Shown: positions 18,957 through 28,239, numbered from the stretch's first letter. The stretch: DNA of 64,000 bases from Symbiodinium natans (GCA_905221605.1 CAJNDS010002479.1:765001-829000), one strand, 5' to 3'. Notes: generated by a model not told the origin, from the sequence alone. A program made the numbers and translations.

Positions 18957-19074
18957 CGCCTTCAACTTGTTCATGGTGCGTGACGTGCAATGAGCGATTG
19001 CGCCCAAAAGCCAGCTCCTCCCAAGCTGACCCAATTTTAAGCTGCCGGGTTGAGAGCCCAGGGCTTGTAAAAAG
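18957..19074 (+). CDS. candidate Cys-rich exon
   Basis: Reads CSWCVTCNERLRPKASSSQA then DPILSCRVESPG. The minus strand is open as well (73 codons). Product unknown. Confidence 0.35.
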
Positions 19075-19245
19075 GCCTTAGTGTTTAGCCCAATACAGAG
19101 TTCAGCTTTTAGCAGCCCCGAACGCACCTCTAAACCCAACATTGTCAACCCAAATTTGATCCTATAACCCCAAACCCTAAACCCTAAACCCTAAACCCTA
19201 AACCCTAAACCCTAAACCCTAAACCCCAAGCCATGTCACCCTGCA

Positions 19246-19311
19246 ACCCTAAGCTGCAACTGAACCTGGGCACACGTGGCATGCTGGCAGATGGGCCACC
19301 CAGGCCACAAG
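19246..19311 (+). CDS. candidate exon
   Basis: Reads KLQLNLGTRGMLADGPPRPQ; CCCTAAA tract upstream (19160-19228). Confidence 0.45.
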
Positions 19312-19754
19312 GCTGACAGTGCTTTCAGATTCAGGGTTCAGTGCTCTTGCCCTAAACCCTAAACCCTAAACCCTAAACCCTAAACCCTAAACCCTAAACC
19401 CTAATCCTTTAGGGGTGTGAAGGGCCCGGCGGTTTCGAGGCTCATCAGAGTCTGTTGTGTACCAAGTTGGAGTATGTTTTGGGTGCTCCCCTTGCAGGGT
19501 TTATGGTTTGGGCTTCCCAATAGGCGCCTTGCAACCGTCGAGCCCTGAAAATGCGTACCTAAACCCTAAACCCTAACCGCTAGCTCCGCTAAACCCTAGG
19601 CCGCCTAGGCCCTCAACCGCCTCAACCCCATGGAGCGCAAACCTACGTCCCTGAGCCCTAAACCCCCAGTGCGAACCCAACGCCCTAAGCCCTCGAACCA
19701 AAAGTGCGAGCTCCCTAAACCCTAAACCCTCAACCCTAAACCCTAAACCGCCCG

Positions 19755-19797
19755 GCCTTTGAGTCAGCAGCCAACCTTGTCGAGAATTGGGATTCAG
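19755..19797 (+). CDS. candidate exon between inverted telomere tracts
   Basis: Reads AFESAANLVENWDSG, with CCCTAAA directly upstream and degenerate TTTAGGG downstream. Confidence 0.45.
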
Positions 19798-19959
19798 GGT
19801 TTGGGTTTAGGGCTAGGGTTTAGGCTTTAGGCTTTAGGGTGTAGGGTGTAGGGTGTAGGGTGTAGGGAAGTTTAGGGTTGAGCGTCCTCAAAGCCCAAAG
19901 GGTTTAGGGTTTCGAGTTTATAGTCAGGGGCAAACCGATCAGGACGGCGTATGGGGGCG

Positions 19960-20290
19960 GATGGCACACAGCCTTCGGCAAAGGCCGTCGAACCCCCCTA
20001 GCCTTCGTCGAAACCCTTGGCCTTCGTCGAACCCCCCTCCCGGCCCTTGTGGCCTTCGTCGAACCTCTGGCCTTCATTTAGCCTTCGTCGAACCCTCGCG
20101 TTTTTTTTCGGGCTTTGTCTTGGCCTTTTGTATCGGCCTTCGTCGAACCCCCTCCCCCTTCGTCGAACCTCCCGGCCTTCGTCGAACCTTCGCCCGGCCC
20201 CCCGGCCTTCGTCGAACTTCGTCTCGGCCCGTTGGTATCCCGAGTCTTCGTCGAAGTTCCCCGGCCATCCTGCTCTTCGGCCATCCTGAT
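19960..20290 (+). repeat. GCCTTCGTCGAACC minisatellite, open in frame
   Basis: About a dozen copies of a roughly 15-bp unit with variable C spacers. It reads AFVEP in one frame and PSSNP or LRRT in others. Continuous ORFs on both strands (up to 137 codons) are a by-product of the repeat; I do not call a gene. Confidence 0.75.
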
Positions 20291-20741
20291 GTGTTTTCCC
20301 CTTATATAGGGTTAAGGGCCAGGGTTTGGGGTTTTGAGGTTAGGGATTCAAAGCGTCCGACGTTTCGGGAGTAAGGGATTTAGGGGCGTAGGGTTTGGGG
20401 CTTAGTCTTCCCCAGTCTCAAAGCCCCATACGTCCAAGCCCATCATAACCAACAAAATGTCTCTACAGCTGAAGGTTTTCTCTGGGCTCCCCATGCCCTA
20501 AATCCTGAACCCTAAGCCCTAGACCCGCAACCCTAAATCCTGCAAACCCTCAAGATATAGTGCGGGCAGGCTTCGCGTGTTGCGTTTCGGGCGGCTGCCG
20601 CAGTTGCATCCGCCCTGATTGCGGCATGGCTCAAACCTGCCTGGGGCTCCCCCTTAGCTAGTGCTCAGCAAGGTTCAGGGATTAGGGCAAACCCTAAACC
20701 CGAAACACGAAACCCTAAACCCTGCCTGGTCGCTTGCAGGG

Positions 20742-20907
20742 TGTTGCGGTTTTCGCATCAACGATACGAAATCACTTCTAAGCCCCGTGTTTTTCGTTAC
20801 GCTCCCCTGTACACCCGCAGTAGACAGAATACCCCCAAAGCGAGAGACAACGTGAGCTGCAACAGAAGAGACATCGATGTGCTCCTCACGGCGAGCCGTG
20901 TAAAGGT
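20742..20907 (+). CDS. candidate exon
   Basis: Reads LRFSHQRYEITSKPRVFRYA then PLYTRSRQNTPKARD, ending before GTCTTA. A second frame is open over the first half. Confidence 0.4.
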
Positions 20908-21149
20908 CTTATATACTTTCCGAAGCACGATAATATTGTAATCTACGTCTGTCAATAAAGGCTTCTTGATCAAGTTGCCCCCTAAACCACCAGCCCTAAA
21001 CCCCAAGCCCTCACCCTAAACCCTCAGCCCCAAACCCCAAACCCGAAACCCTAAATCCTAAACCCTAAGCCCTGGCCCTAAGCCCTGGCCCTAAACCCTA
21101 AACCCAAACCCCAAACCCCAAACCCTAAACCCTAAACCCATTGGCCTAT

Positions 21150-21275
21150 AGCCCTAAGCCCTAAGCCCTAAACCCTAAACCCTAAACCCTAAACCCTAAA
21201 CCCTAAACCCTAAACCCTAAACCCTAAACCCTAAACCCTAGCCCTAAACCCTCAACCCTAAACCCTAAACCTCAG
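21150..21275. repeat. interstitial telomere tract, C-rich
   Basis: CCCTAAG then CCCTAAA units lead up to the exon at 21276; degenerate units extend back to about 20985. Confidence 0.9.
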
Positions 21276-21372
21276 GTGTGGCGTTATGTCGCCACCTCCC
21301 TGGTGCCCGCCGCCAAAGACGCGCGGGAGCTGGGTGTGGATCTGCGGCCGCTTGCTGAAGCTTTTGCTACAA
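21276..21372 (+). CDS. candidate exon, about 32 codons
   Basis: CTCAG acceptor. Reads VWRYVATSLVPAAKDARELG then VDLRPLAEAFATRRG. It ends in CTACAAGGAGGGG, the hpG arm, followed by TTTAGGG repeats. Confidence 0.6.
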
Positions 21373-21497
21373 GGAGGGGTTCAGGGTTTAGGGTTTAGGG
21401 TTTAGGAAGAGGGCCTTATAAGTAGAGTTACAGGGGTCCTAAAATGAGGTTTGTAGGGTTTAAGGGGATAACTTGGTCAAGAAGTATATGATTTGAG

Positions 21498-21563
21498 GGT
21501 TCCTCTACATGGAGTTCGAGCATGAAGGGTGGGAGGGAGTAGTGCATGCCAGCCCGTGCGCCG
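21498..21563 (+). CDS. candidate exon
   Basis: Reads FLYMEFEHEGWEGVVHASPC up to a GTTTTT donor-like site. Unknown product. Confidence 0.4.
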
Positions 21564-21990
21564 GTTTTTTTTTTTTGCATAGGTTTTGGGATTTTGAAGT
21601 GCTGGGAGGGTTTTTTTGGAGGGTTTGGGTTGTAGATTCTTCTTGTGGTTCCTGGACTTCGGGATCCCAAAAGTCGAGACCCTAAACCCTAAACCCTAAA
21701 CCCTAGACCCTAAACCCTAAACTTCTAAACCCTAAACTTCTAAACCCTAAACCCTAAACCCTAAACCCTAAACTGCGCATGTCCTGACCTGTAACCCCCA
21801 AACCTGCACATTTTTGGCTATTACTTGTATAAGGTAAAACCCGCACGCCGTAGGCAACTAGAGGCCGAGGTAAACCCTTCTAAGCCCCAAGCCCTAAACC
21901 GTAACCTTATAAGCCCTAAACCCTAAACCCTAAACCCCTAAACCCGAAACCCTAGCCCGAAACCCTAAACCCTAGACCCCGTAAAGCCAC

Positions 21991-22087
21991 CAATTTGAGT
22001 TGAGGTATGCGGAGGCCGTAGTTGAGCTGGAGAGGCGGCTGGCAAACCGCACCTTCCGTCATCGCAGCTCGGCCTCCTGTTCAAGCT
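21991..22087 (+). CDS. candidate exon, coiled-coil-like
   Basis: Reads FELRYAEAVVELERRLANRT then FRHRSSASC. Charged and Leu-rich spacing suggests a helix. CCCTAAA upstream, TTTAGGG downstream. Confidence 0.55.
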
Positions 22088-22191
22088 GATCTCAGTATGG
22101 TTCTTAGCACTGCTTTCGGGTTTAGGGTTTAATGGTTGGTTTAGGGTTTAGGGTTTAGGGTTAGGATTCAGGGTTCAGGGTTTGGGGTTCA

Positions 22192-22253
22192 GAGCGTCTG
22201 TAGAAGACCTTTCTGAGATACGCAGGGCACCCAGCTCCCATTTCTTCGAATAA
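22192..22253 (+). CDS. candidate exon
   Basis: After a TTCAG acceptor reads ASVEDLSEIRRAPSSHFFE. A small second segment (DIRSLNATHKKPY) follows at 22277. Confidence 0.45.
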
Positions 22254-22339
22254 GAGAAGGAGTTGGGTAGTTGCAGACATCCGAAGCCTGAACGCGACCC
22301 ACAAAAAGCCTTACTGAGTATGGCCTTTGGCTCCCTAAA

Positions 22340-22347
22340 AATGGAGA

Positions 22348-22390
<43 letters not shown>

Positions 22391-22520
22391 AGGGAGGGAG
22401 AGAGAGGAAGAGAGAGAGAGAGAGGGAGGGAGAGGGAGGGAGAGAGAGGAAGAGAGGCGCAAGCGAAGAGAGGTACAAAGGCACAAGCCTTGGGGGAGTA
22501 CTACCAAGAAAAGCAAGAGA

Positions 22521-22580
<60 letters not shown>

Positions 22581-22640
22581 ACCACAAGAGAGAGAGCGAG
22601 AGAGGTGGAAAGAGAGAGAGAGAGAGAGATAGACAGAGAT
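22340..22640. repeat. (GA)n tract with interruptions
   Basis: Two long GAGA blocks are separated by a unique 70-nt stretch (22458-22525) that one frame reads as GTKAQALGEYYQEKQEKE. Arg/Glu ORFs on + and Leu/Ser ORFs on - are microsatellite readings. Confidence 0.9.
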
Positions 22641-22748
22641 AGACAGAGAGAGTGCGAGGGCTTAGGGATTTCGAGGCTTTGGTGTTCTGGGCATTCCTAG
22701 TAGCTACTTTGCATCGCGTGGTACTTAGTATAAGTAGTACAGGTTTAA

Positions 22749-22938
22749 GGCTCAACCCTAAGTTCTAAACTCTGCATTGAAACCCTCCAAGGCTTCCAGC
22801 ATCCTTTGATGCTTCTTCGCGTGGGCTCCCAACTCCGGGGGGGACGGAGGGGAGTCGGTTTCAGCGAACCCCGGACCTACGAGTTTCGGTTTGAGGGTCT
22901 TCGGGCTTCCCAAGCCCTAGCCCTAAACGCGATATCCT
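22749..22938 (+). CDS. candidate exon, 63 open codons
   Basis: No ATG start. Reads CIETLQGFQHPLMLLRVGSQ then RGVGFSEPRTYEFRFEGLRA. Unknown product. Confidence 0.45.
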
Positions 22939-23299
22939 GAACGCCAAGCACGAGACGATCATTTGGTCATGACCCGAACACCCTAATACTCCTAATGCCC
23001 ACATACCATTGCCCTGTCACCCCGTGTACCCTAGTCCATAGCGCCTAAACCTCGGGCTCGGGGTGTAAGGAGCATTCTCTGCGCTGTTCCTAGTTACTAC
23101 GCCCGAAACCTCAAACCCTAAACCTTGATTACTAGGACCCTTAGGAGACCCGAATGTAGTGCACTTCTCGTTTCGGGGTAAAGCCTACATCCTAAAACTA
23201 TAAAGTCCAAAATCCCTAAATTCACAGCCCTTAATTAAGCAAGGGATATTGTCCTAAACCCTAAACCCCTATATCCAAAGCCTAAAAACCTTATTTAAG

Positions 23300-23343
23300 G
23301 GGTGGTGGAGTCTTTGGGTGGAGTTTTGCATCTGTACTTGAAG
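23300..23343 (+). CDS. candidate exon upstream of hpB intron
   Basis: TTTAAG acceptor. Reads VVESLGGVLHLYLK and ends at phase 0 before GTAGGG, which is the left arm of hpB. The downstream exon 23493 resumes at phase 0. Confidence 0.6.
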
Positions 23344-23492
23344 GTAGGGTTAGAAGTACCCTAATTCAGGTTCTAGTATAGGTTACCTTACTTATGTCCC
23401 AAAACCCAAAACCCAAAACCCCAAACCCCAAACCCCAAACCCCAAACCCCAAACCCTAATCCCTACCTATAGCTACCCATGAACCTTCAAAG
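23344..23492. mobile_element. hpB element acting as an intron
   Basis: The left arm supplies GTAGGG after CTTGAAG; the right arm ends CTTCAAAG. Its loop is filled with CCCAAAC/CCCTAAT repeats (about 23400-23452). Removing it joins two open exons in phase. Confidence 0.65.
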
Positions 23493-23585
23493 AAGCCAGG
23501 CTTCCTCACGTGCACCACGTCCGTGGAGGAGGCTGAAGCAATGCTGGTGGCATCTGAGGCCTACAAGGGTTCACTTGATGAGGGC
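23493..23585 (+). CDS. candidate exon downstream of hpB intron
   Basis: Reads KPGFLTCTTSVEEAEAMLVA then SEAYKGSLDEG. A TTTAGGG/TTTTAGGG tract follows at once. Confidence 0.65.
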
Positions 23586-23589
23586 TTAG

Positions 23590-23727
23590 GGTTTAGGGTT
23601 TTAGGGTTTTAAGGTTTTAGGGTTTTTGGGTTTTAGGGTTTTAGGGTTTTAGGGTTTTAGGGTTTTAGGGTTTTAGGGGTTTAGGGTTTTAGGGTTTTAG
23701 GGTTTTAGGGTTTTAGGGTTTTAGGTT
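23590..23727. repeat. telomere-like octamer array (TTTTAGGG)n
   Basis: About 14 octamers with a few heptamers. Confidence 0.9.
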
Positions 23728-23739
23728 TAGGGCTTTGGG

Positions 23740-23933
23740 CCACAAAACAGTACTAGGAGGACCGGGGGAGTTACTAGTACTTGTGAAGATCGGGGACAAA
23801 CAGTAACTTCAGAGGCCCTGAGCCCGAAACGCCCTCAGGTGAAAAGGCGATTAAGTAGGCTTTTTCGCTTCGGGCTTTTAGGGTTGAAGGGGCTCGTGAT
23901 ACATACTTTTGGCAATGGGGTTCTTATGGAAAG
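23740..23933 (+). CDS. candidate exon, 63 open codons
   Basis: Reads TSTCEDRGQTVTSEALSPKR then RLFRFGLLGLKGLVIHTFGN and ends GAAAG before GTAAAA. No ATG start, so a single-exon gene is unlikely. Confidence 0.5.
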
Positions 23934-23945
23934 GTAAAAAAAAAG

Positions 23946-24170
23946 GATTCCGCGAAGAGGTTCCTTCGAGCGACTCCCGTGCGGTACCATGACCTAAGAG
24001 CTTCTCCCAACGCGGCCTGCGTTCAAAGTTTTACGACACAGAAAGTTCGGACGTGTGTGTGTGTGTGTGTGTGTATGTGTGTGTGGAATTGGGGACCTGG
24101 AGTACAACCCAAAAACCCGAAGCGGTTTATCGCTACATGGGCCCCTTGCGAGCCAAGTCGAACCCGCCGG
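23946..24170 (+). CDS. candidate exon(s) split by (TG)n
   Basis: Reads FLRATPVRYHDLRASPNAAC to about 24048, then a (GT)n run (24055-24085), then a segment to a GTAAGG donor at 24170 (PKNPKRFIATWAPCEPSRTR or, in another frame, QKPEAVYRYMGPLRAK). Confidence 0.45.
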
Positions 24171-24181
24171 GTAAGGATTTA

Positions 24182-24268
24182 CAGGGTTTAGGGTTTAGGG
24201 TTTAGGGTTTAGGGTTTAGGGTTTAGGGTTTAGGGTTTAGGGTTTAGGGTTTAGGGTTTAGGGTTTGC
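24182..24268. repeat. interstitial telomere tract, G-rich
   Basis: About 12 perfect TTTAGGG units beginning 12 bp after the GTAAGG donor. Confidence 0.95.
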
Positions 24269-24269
24269 T

Positions 24270-24540
24270 GTGATAGGGCGTAGATGCTGTGAAGGTTAGG
24301 TTTCGGACCAAGCTCGAAAGCTTCGTGAGGTGCGAAGCTGCGGCGAGGGGTCCTGGACCCCCTGGGCTAGGGGTTCGGGGGGTACCCCCCCCCAGTCTAG
24401 GGTAATTGCCAGTACTGGTCCCGAGGAGAACGTGTTCCGGTACCGGGCCCATCGTGGGCGCTACCGACCCCCATGCTGTGGGAGGCGGGCGAGCGACCTG
24501 GGTCGGCTTGTGCCATCCCAACGTAGGGGGGCGGCCTAGG
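24270..24540 (+). CDS. candidate coding region, frame uncertain
   Basis: Open frames include VKVRFRTKLESFVRCEAAAR to 24395 and ASTGPEENVFRYRAHRGRYR then PPCCGRRASDLGRLV to 24538. A C-run at 24384-24392 separates them. The minus strand is also open. Confidence 0.4.
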
Positions 24541-24562
24541 CCCTGAGTTTAGGGGGATCTTA

Positions 24563-24655
24563 ACGTGCCTACGTCGTCGCGCGACGTTCAGTGAAGACTT
24601 TGCCTGAGCCTAAATCCAAAGAACCCCGGGTGAACTCCTACAGAGGGAAGCCCAG
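24563..24655 (+). CDS. candidate exon
   Basis: Reads AYVVARRSVKTLPEPKSKEP then RVNSYRGKPR. Unknown. Confidence 0.5.
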
Positions 24656-25138
24656 GGTTTAGGTTGAGTGTTTAGGGTTCAGGTTTTAAGAATACAAGTA
24701 CAAGGGCCCTTCTATGCCCTACTTTATGCTAAGTTCCTGAACGACTGAGCATCCTCTTGGCCAGGAGTGGCGGCAAGCGGTAAAGATAGAGTCTATCATG
24801 CAGGACCAGGGTTTCAGGTTTAGGGTTTAGGGCCTAGGGTTTAGGGTTTAGGATGGTTGTGGGGTTTAGGATTCGCTAAACCCTAAGCCCTAAACCCTAT
24901 ACCCTAAACCTTCAACCCTAATTGAGGGTTCTCGGAGTCATCTGCTGTTTTCTAAGTTGGGCCTGTAAGGGCCTATAAGCCCCTGTCACACCACTGCTTT
25001 CTGGAACCTGGGTTTTGGGGTTTGGGGTTTTGGGTTTTGGGTTTTGGCTGTTTTGGGGTCTCGGGTTCGAAGTGTAGGGTTTAGTGTTTAGGATTTAGGG
25101 TTTAGGGATCTGTCCCGAACCTGGCGCAGCCACTGCAG

Positions 25139-25194
25139 CATCCCAAAGCCGAAAAACATCGTGACGTGACCTGCACTTGGCAGACAGACCCTTG
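25139..25194 (+). CDS. paralog 1, exon 1 (unknown conserved gene)
   Basis: CTGCAG acceptor and TTG/GTGGCC donor. Reads HPKAEKHRDVTCTWQTDPW. The copy at 34568-34620 has the same splice sites and reads HPNAAQKGVICTWEPDPR, differing in length by exactly one codon. That supports a real coding exon. Upstream exons are not identified. Confidence 0.75.
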
Positions 25195-25707
25195 GTGGCC
25201 GAGTGGTAAAGGTGTTTGAGGGCTTGGGTTTAGGGTTTAGGGTTTAGGGTTTAGGGTTTAGGGTTTCGGGTTTCGGGTTTCGGGTTTCGGGTTTCGGGTG
25301 TAGGGTAGGCTTTAGGCTTTAGGCTTTAGGCTTTAGGCTTTAGGCTTTAGGCTTTAGGCTTTAGGCTTTAGGCTTTAGGCTTTAGGCTTTAGGCTTTAGG
25401 CTTTAGGCTTTAGGCTTTAAGATTTTAGGCGTTAGGGTTTACGGTTTGGGGTGAGTGGCAAAGGGGTTGACGGCTTTCAGGGCTTTTGTGATATAGGGTT
25501 TGTGGCTTCTTGCTAGCTGAGTGGTGTCCTTTTGCCCTTTTTTTCACCAACCCTAAACCCTAAACCCTAAACCCTAGACCCTCAACCCTATACCCTAAAC
25601 TCTAAACCCTAAACCCTAAACCCTAAACCCTAAACCTTAAACCCTAAACCCTAAACCCTAAACCCTAAACCCTAAACCCCAACACCATCCCACGGTTGCC
25701 GACCAAG
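25195..25707. repeat. intron of paralog 1: telomere variants and truncated hpC
   Basis: Holds TTTAGGG and TTTCGGG repeats, a homogeneous (TTTAGGC)n array, a truncated hpC (GAGTGGTGTCCTTTTGCCC at about 25517) and a long CCCTAAA tract (25545-25680). The paralogous intron (34621-34868) keeps an intact hpC instead. The element's GTGGCCGAGTGG head looks like a tRNA A box but has no B box downstream. Confidence 0.7.
25306..25421. repeat. homogeneous variant telomere array (TTTAGGC)n
   Basis: About 16 consecutive TTTAGGC heptamers, with sharp transitions from TTTCGGG and TTTAGGG on either side. Confidence 0.95.
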
Positions 25708-25821
25708 GACCATGGAAGAGGTGTGCCTTGATGCTCCGATGGTGCCCGGGCTGCAGGAGCCAGCTCTCACTCCTGGCATGCAGCCGATCGGGGAAACCCA
25801 GCCCGCCTGCTCGACTTCAAG
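25708..25821 (+). CDS. paralog 1, exon 2
   Basis: 114 nt, exactly the length of the homologous stretch 34869-34982. In the frame continuing from exon 1 it reads TMEEVCLDAPMVPGLQEPAL then TPGMQP. The other copy reads TMKEVSLGTPMVPGVQQPAL in the same frame, without stops in either. Ends TTCAAG before GTGGGT. Confidence 0.8.
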
Positions 25822-25905
25822 GTGGGTTTAGGGTTTGGGGTTTAGGGTTTAGGGTTTGGGGTTTGGGGTTGAGGGTTTAGGGTTTAGGGGTGTTTTGGGT
25901 GCCAG
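25822..25905. repeat. 84-nt telomere-like intron absent from the paralog
   Basis: Begins GTGGGTTTAGGG and ends GGGTGCCAG. The inside is TTTAGGG/TTTGGGG repeats. The paralog reads straight through (CTCGACTGCCAGCTCAAGG), and excising this GT-AG segment leaves a 21-nt alignment of identical length. This is a presence/absence difference for a telomere-repeat intron. Confidence 0.85.
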
Positions 25906-25920
25906 CTCAAGGACAATCAT
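25906..25920 (+). CDS. paralog 1, exon 3, 15 nt
   Basis: CTCAAGGACAATCAT, aligned to the paralog (CTCAAGGACAAACAT). Ends before GTTTAC, the left end of hpE. Confidence 0.6.
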
Positions 25921-26030
25921 GTTTACGAAAATGGGGGATCCCTAGAATAGATCCCCAAATAGTAGGATTCCCTTACAATAAGGACTCCGAATAAGGTACC
26001 CTAATTCCGGAAACCACCATGTTTTTGGAA
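25921..26030. mobile_element. hpE element in paralog 1 intron
   Basis: CCAAATAGTAGGATTCCCTT and TTCCGGAAACCACC identify hpE. CATG occurs at both edges (25918 and about 26027). The paralog has TTTAGGG repeats here instead. Confidence 0.7.
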
Positions 26031-26105
26031 TCGCTTCTACTTGGTGCTAATTGTCTATTAGACTAATGTGTAGCCGGGGTTTCTGAGAACAGAGAGCAGC
26101 ATCAG

Positions 26106-26738
26106 GCCCAGTGCCGCGCCCAAGGCCAAGGCCGAGGCCAAGGCCAACCAAGGCCAAGGCCACGCCGGCCGCACCCCCAGCAGCCCACCGAAACCAAGAG
26201 TGCTCGGACCTTTTGATGAATTCCTTGCTGCCCCCCCCCCCACCCACCCGCTCCAAGCAAGAGTACAGTGGAGCAGATGGTGGCATACATGGCCAAGATC
26301 GGCAAGGTCCACATGACTTTCTATCCAGGCGGTGGCGACGAATGGGAGGAAGATGAGGCAGTCAGCAATTTTCTTACGACAGGCAAGCCGAAGTTTCGCA
26401 TAATGCAATGCACTTCGCACACGGAGCGTCTCCAACTCGCATTGTTGGACGAAAAGCACGGAATGGACGCAGCTTTCCTCGATGCGAAAGAGAAGTCCTT
26501 CCTGGATGCGATGAGCCAGGATGAAAAGCGCAGAATGTTCTCTCTCACAGATGAGGACATGGAGAGCTTGGACGAAACAAAGGAAGGCGAAGACATGAAA
26601 ATGCCAAGCTTGCCATCTTCGTCCTCGTCATCACAACAAAAGAAGACGCGTCCCTACCCTTTGTCAGAGCCTGTGGAGCACCCGGGGGAGGTAGCAGACA
26701 TCATCAAGGACACTTTGAGCCGGCTCTTCAAATGGTAG
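26106..26738 (+). CDS. paralog 1, last exon; unknown acidic/Ser-rich protein
   Basis: Ala/Lys/Pro-rich start (APKAKAEAKANQGQG), a Pro run encoded by poly-C, then a conserved body VAYMAKIGKVHMTFYPGGGD, HTERLQLALLDEKHGMDAAF, a Ser run and PYPLSEPVEHPGEVADIIKD, ending at TAG. Roughly 90% of the body is shared with 35102-35724. The frame before the C-run (26231-26241, 11 C) and after it do not agree: in phase the tract would need one more or two fewer C. This could be a sequencing or assembly homopolymer error, or a real frameshift. No domain recognised. ORFs on the minus strand are shadows. Confidence 0.75.
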
Positions 26739-27990
26739 GAGGAACACCATCCAAGTGGCTCTAGACTAGGCCCCTGGTACCCGCTCGGGAGATTAGACCT
26801 GTGGTCTGAGCCACGGACAACAAGCGGGAAGCATGGCCCGCGCAGTCATTCTGTTTCGGGCACCTGCTTGGCAAAACGAGAGATTAAGACAGAAACTACC
26901 GGAGGCATTTCTCACAAAGTCAGTCCTTGCAGGGCCCTCTGTTCCATGAATTCGTTTGTTGTCGACAGAGATGAATGGCCTTTGTTATTGCAACTTGTCC
27001 TTGCACCGGTACAGGAGCTGTGTCGCCCTGTTTAACTCTAAGGGTTCGGGGTTTCTATTTGGGATCTTGTGCTCGGATCCGGATTGTGTGCAAGGACTTT
27101 CGCCAACAACTGAGGCTCTCCTTCAATTTTGTCGTGCATTGGCAAAGGACCTTTGAGCCGGCCCACTCGTGACGGAATATCGCTACTATCGACAGAATAT
27201 GAGTATTTCCCAAAATAGGGGAGCCCCTTTTATATTCCCAAACAGAAAAGAATCCCCTTAAAGGGACCCCCATGTTCGGAAACCCCCACATCTCTTGCAT
27301 GCGAAGATCGTTTGACCCAGCCCAGTCATGACGGAGTACGTATCACTACTGCAGAAGCCCCAAATCCTAAATCCTCCCGCGATAGCTTTGTACGCGTCTT
27401 CGCTGGGCCCTTTGGTTTAAACTCCTTCGATATCGGTGAGGCCCGCAGACCCTGACAGTCTGCGCCTATCGGGCTGGTGTTCAGAGCAGCTGGAGCTGTA
27501 AACCCGAACTAGACTAGACCCTTAATCCCGCCATTTTTGCAGACTTCTGCTCTGACGCTCCACAGCACAATCCCAAACGGGGTGCTCTACATGGCGCCGA
27601 TGGCTCCGTCAGTTCTGCTGTGCAGATCCGGACGCCGCGCAGGTCCGGGGTGGCTGCAGAGAGAGGGGCTTAGGACGAAGGCGCAAATGCCGAAGCTACT
27701 TTAGGGTTTAGGGTTTAGGGATCAACTCTTCTGATAAAGCTTCAAAATTCCGAAGCTTGGACCCGCCTCTGGACCACCTAGCGCAGATCCTGCAACCAAC
27801 AACCGCACAAGGATGTGACGAGGTGAGACAGGCGACTTGACCATCACTCTTTGCCGTCATAACAGTTGTTTCGCGTATGTTTTCGGGCTTCAGATTGCAA
27901 GCACTCTCCACCCCGCACCCTCTCCCCCATCCAACTCTCAACCGCCCGACTGACTAACCATTTGTTAGGATGTAGGGTTTACAGGGTTTG
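26739..27990. other. 3' flank of paralog 1, duplicated at 36230-37500
   Basis: Diverged but collinear with the second copy, for example GAATTCGTTTGTTGTCGACA in both. Small ORFs here (26956-27156) are not conserved in the copy. hpE-like sequence lies at 27200-27295. I see no convincing gene, so this is probably 3' UTR or spacer. Confidence 0.55.
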
Positions 27991-28122
27991 CGGGGTTTAC
28001 AGGGTTTACAGGTTTTGCAGGGTTTGCTAACAGGGTTTAGGGGTTAGGGTACGCGATACACCCTTTAAATTACCTTTGCCTAGACCAACCCTGCTTGCCT
28101 CAAACTTTAAACCCTCCGCCTT

Positions 28123-28142
28123 CCCCCCCCCCCCCCCCCCCC
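28123..28142. repeat. poly-C run
   Basis: About 20 C followed by (CA)n; length may be unreliable. Confidence 0.8.
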
Positions 28143-28239
28143 CACACACACTTTTCGTCCCGAAGTTGAACTAATTTAGGAGTGTCTGTCAGTGCGTTGT
28201 AAGGCAGACACAACCCGGAGACCTTGACACTTTCATTTC

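Noticed and set aside
19961-20374. 137-codon Pro/Arg/Ser ORF
   Set aside because: It follows a 15-bp minisatellite; all frames on both strands stay open across it.
20941-20962. AATAAA poly(A) signal near 20954
   Set aside because: An isolated hexamer without other gene-end evidence, and not a reliable signal in this probable lineage.
22263-22700. 145-codon Arg/Glu-rich ORF and its minus Leu/Ser partner
   Set aside because: It is a reading of a (GA)n microsatellite; only the 70-nt unique gap might be coding.
25190-25215. tRNA-like A box (GGTGGCCGAGTGG) and its copy at 34617
   Set aside because: No B box, anticodon stem or acceptor pairing follows; the motif is the head of an hpC element, with other copies such as GCTGAGTGGTACCC.
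26047-26596. Minus-strand ORFs of 79-133 codons over the paralog exon, and the same at 35036-35573
   Set aside because: Shadows: conservation between the two copies follows the + frame (TFYPGGGDEW, HTERLQLALL).
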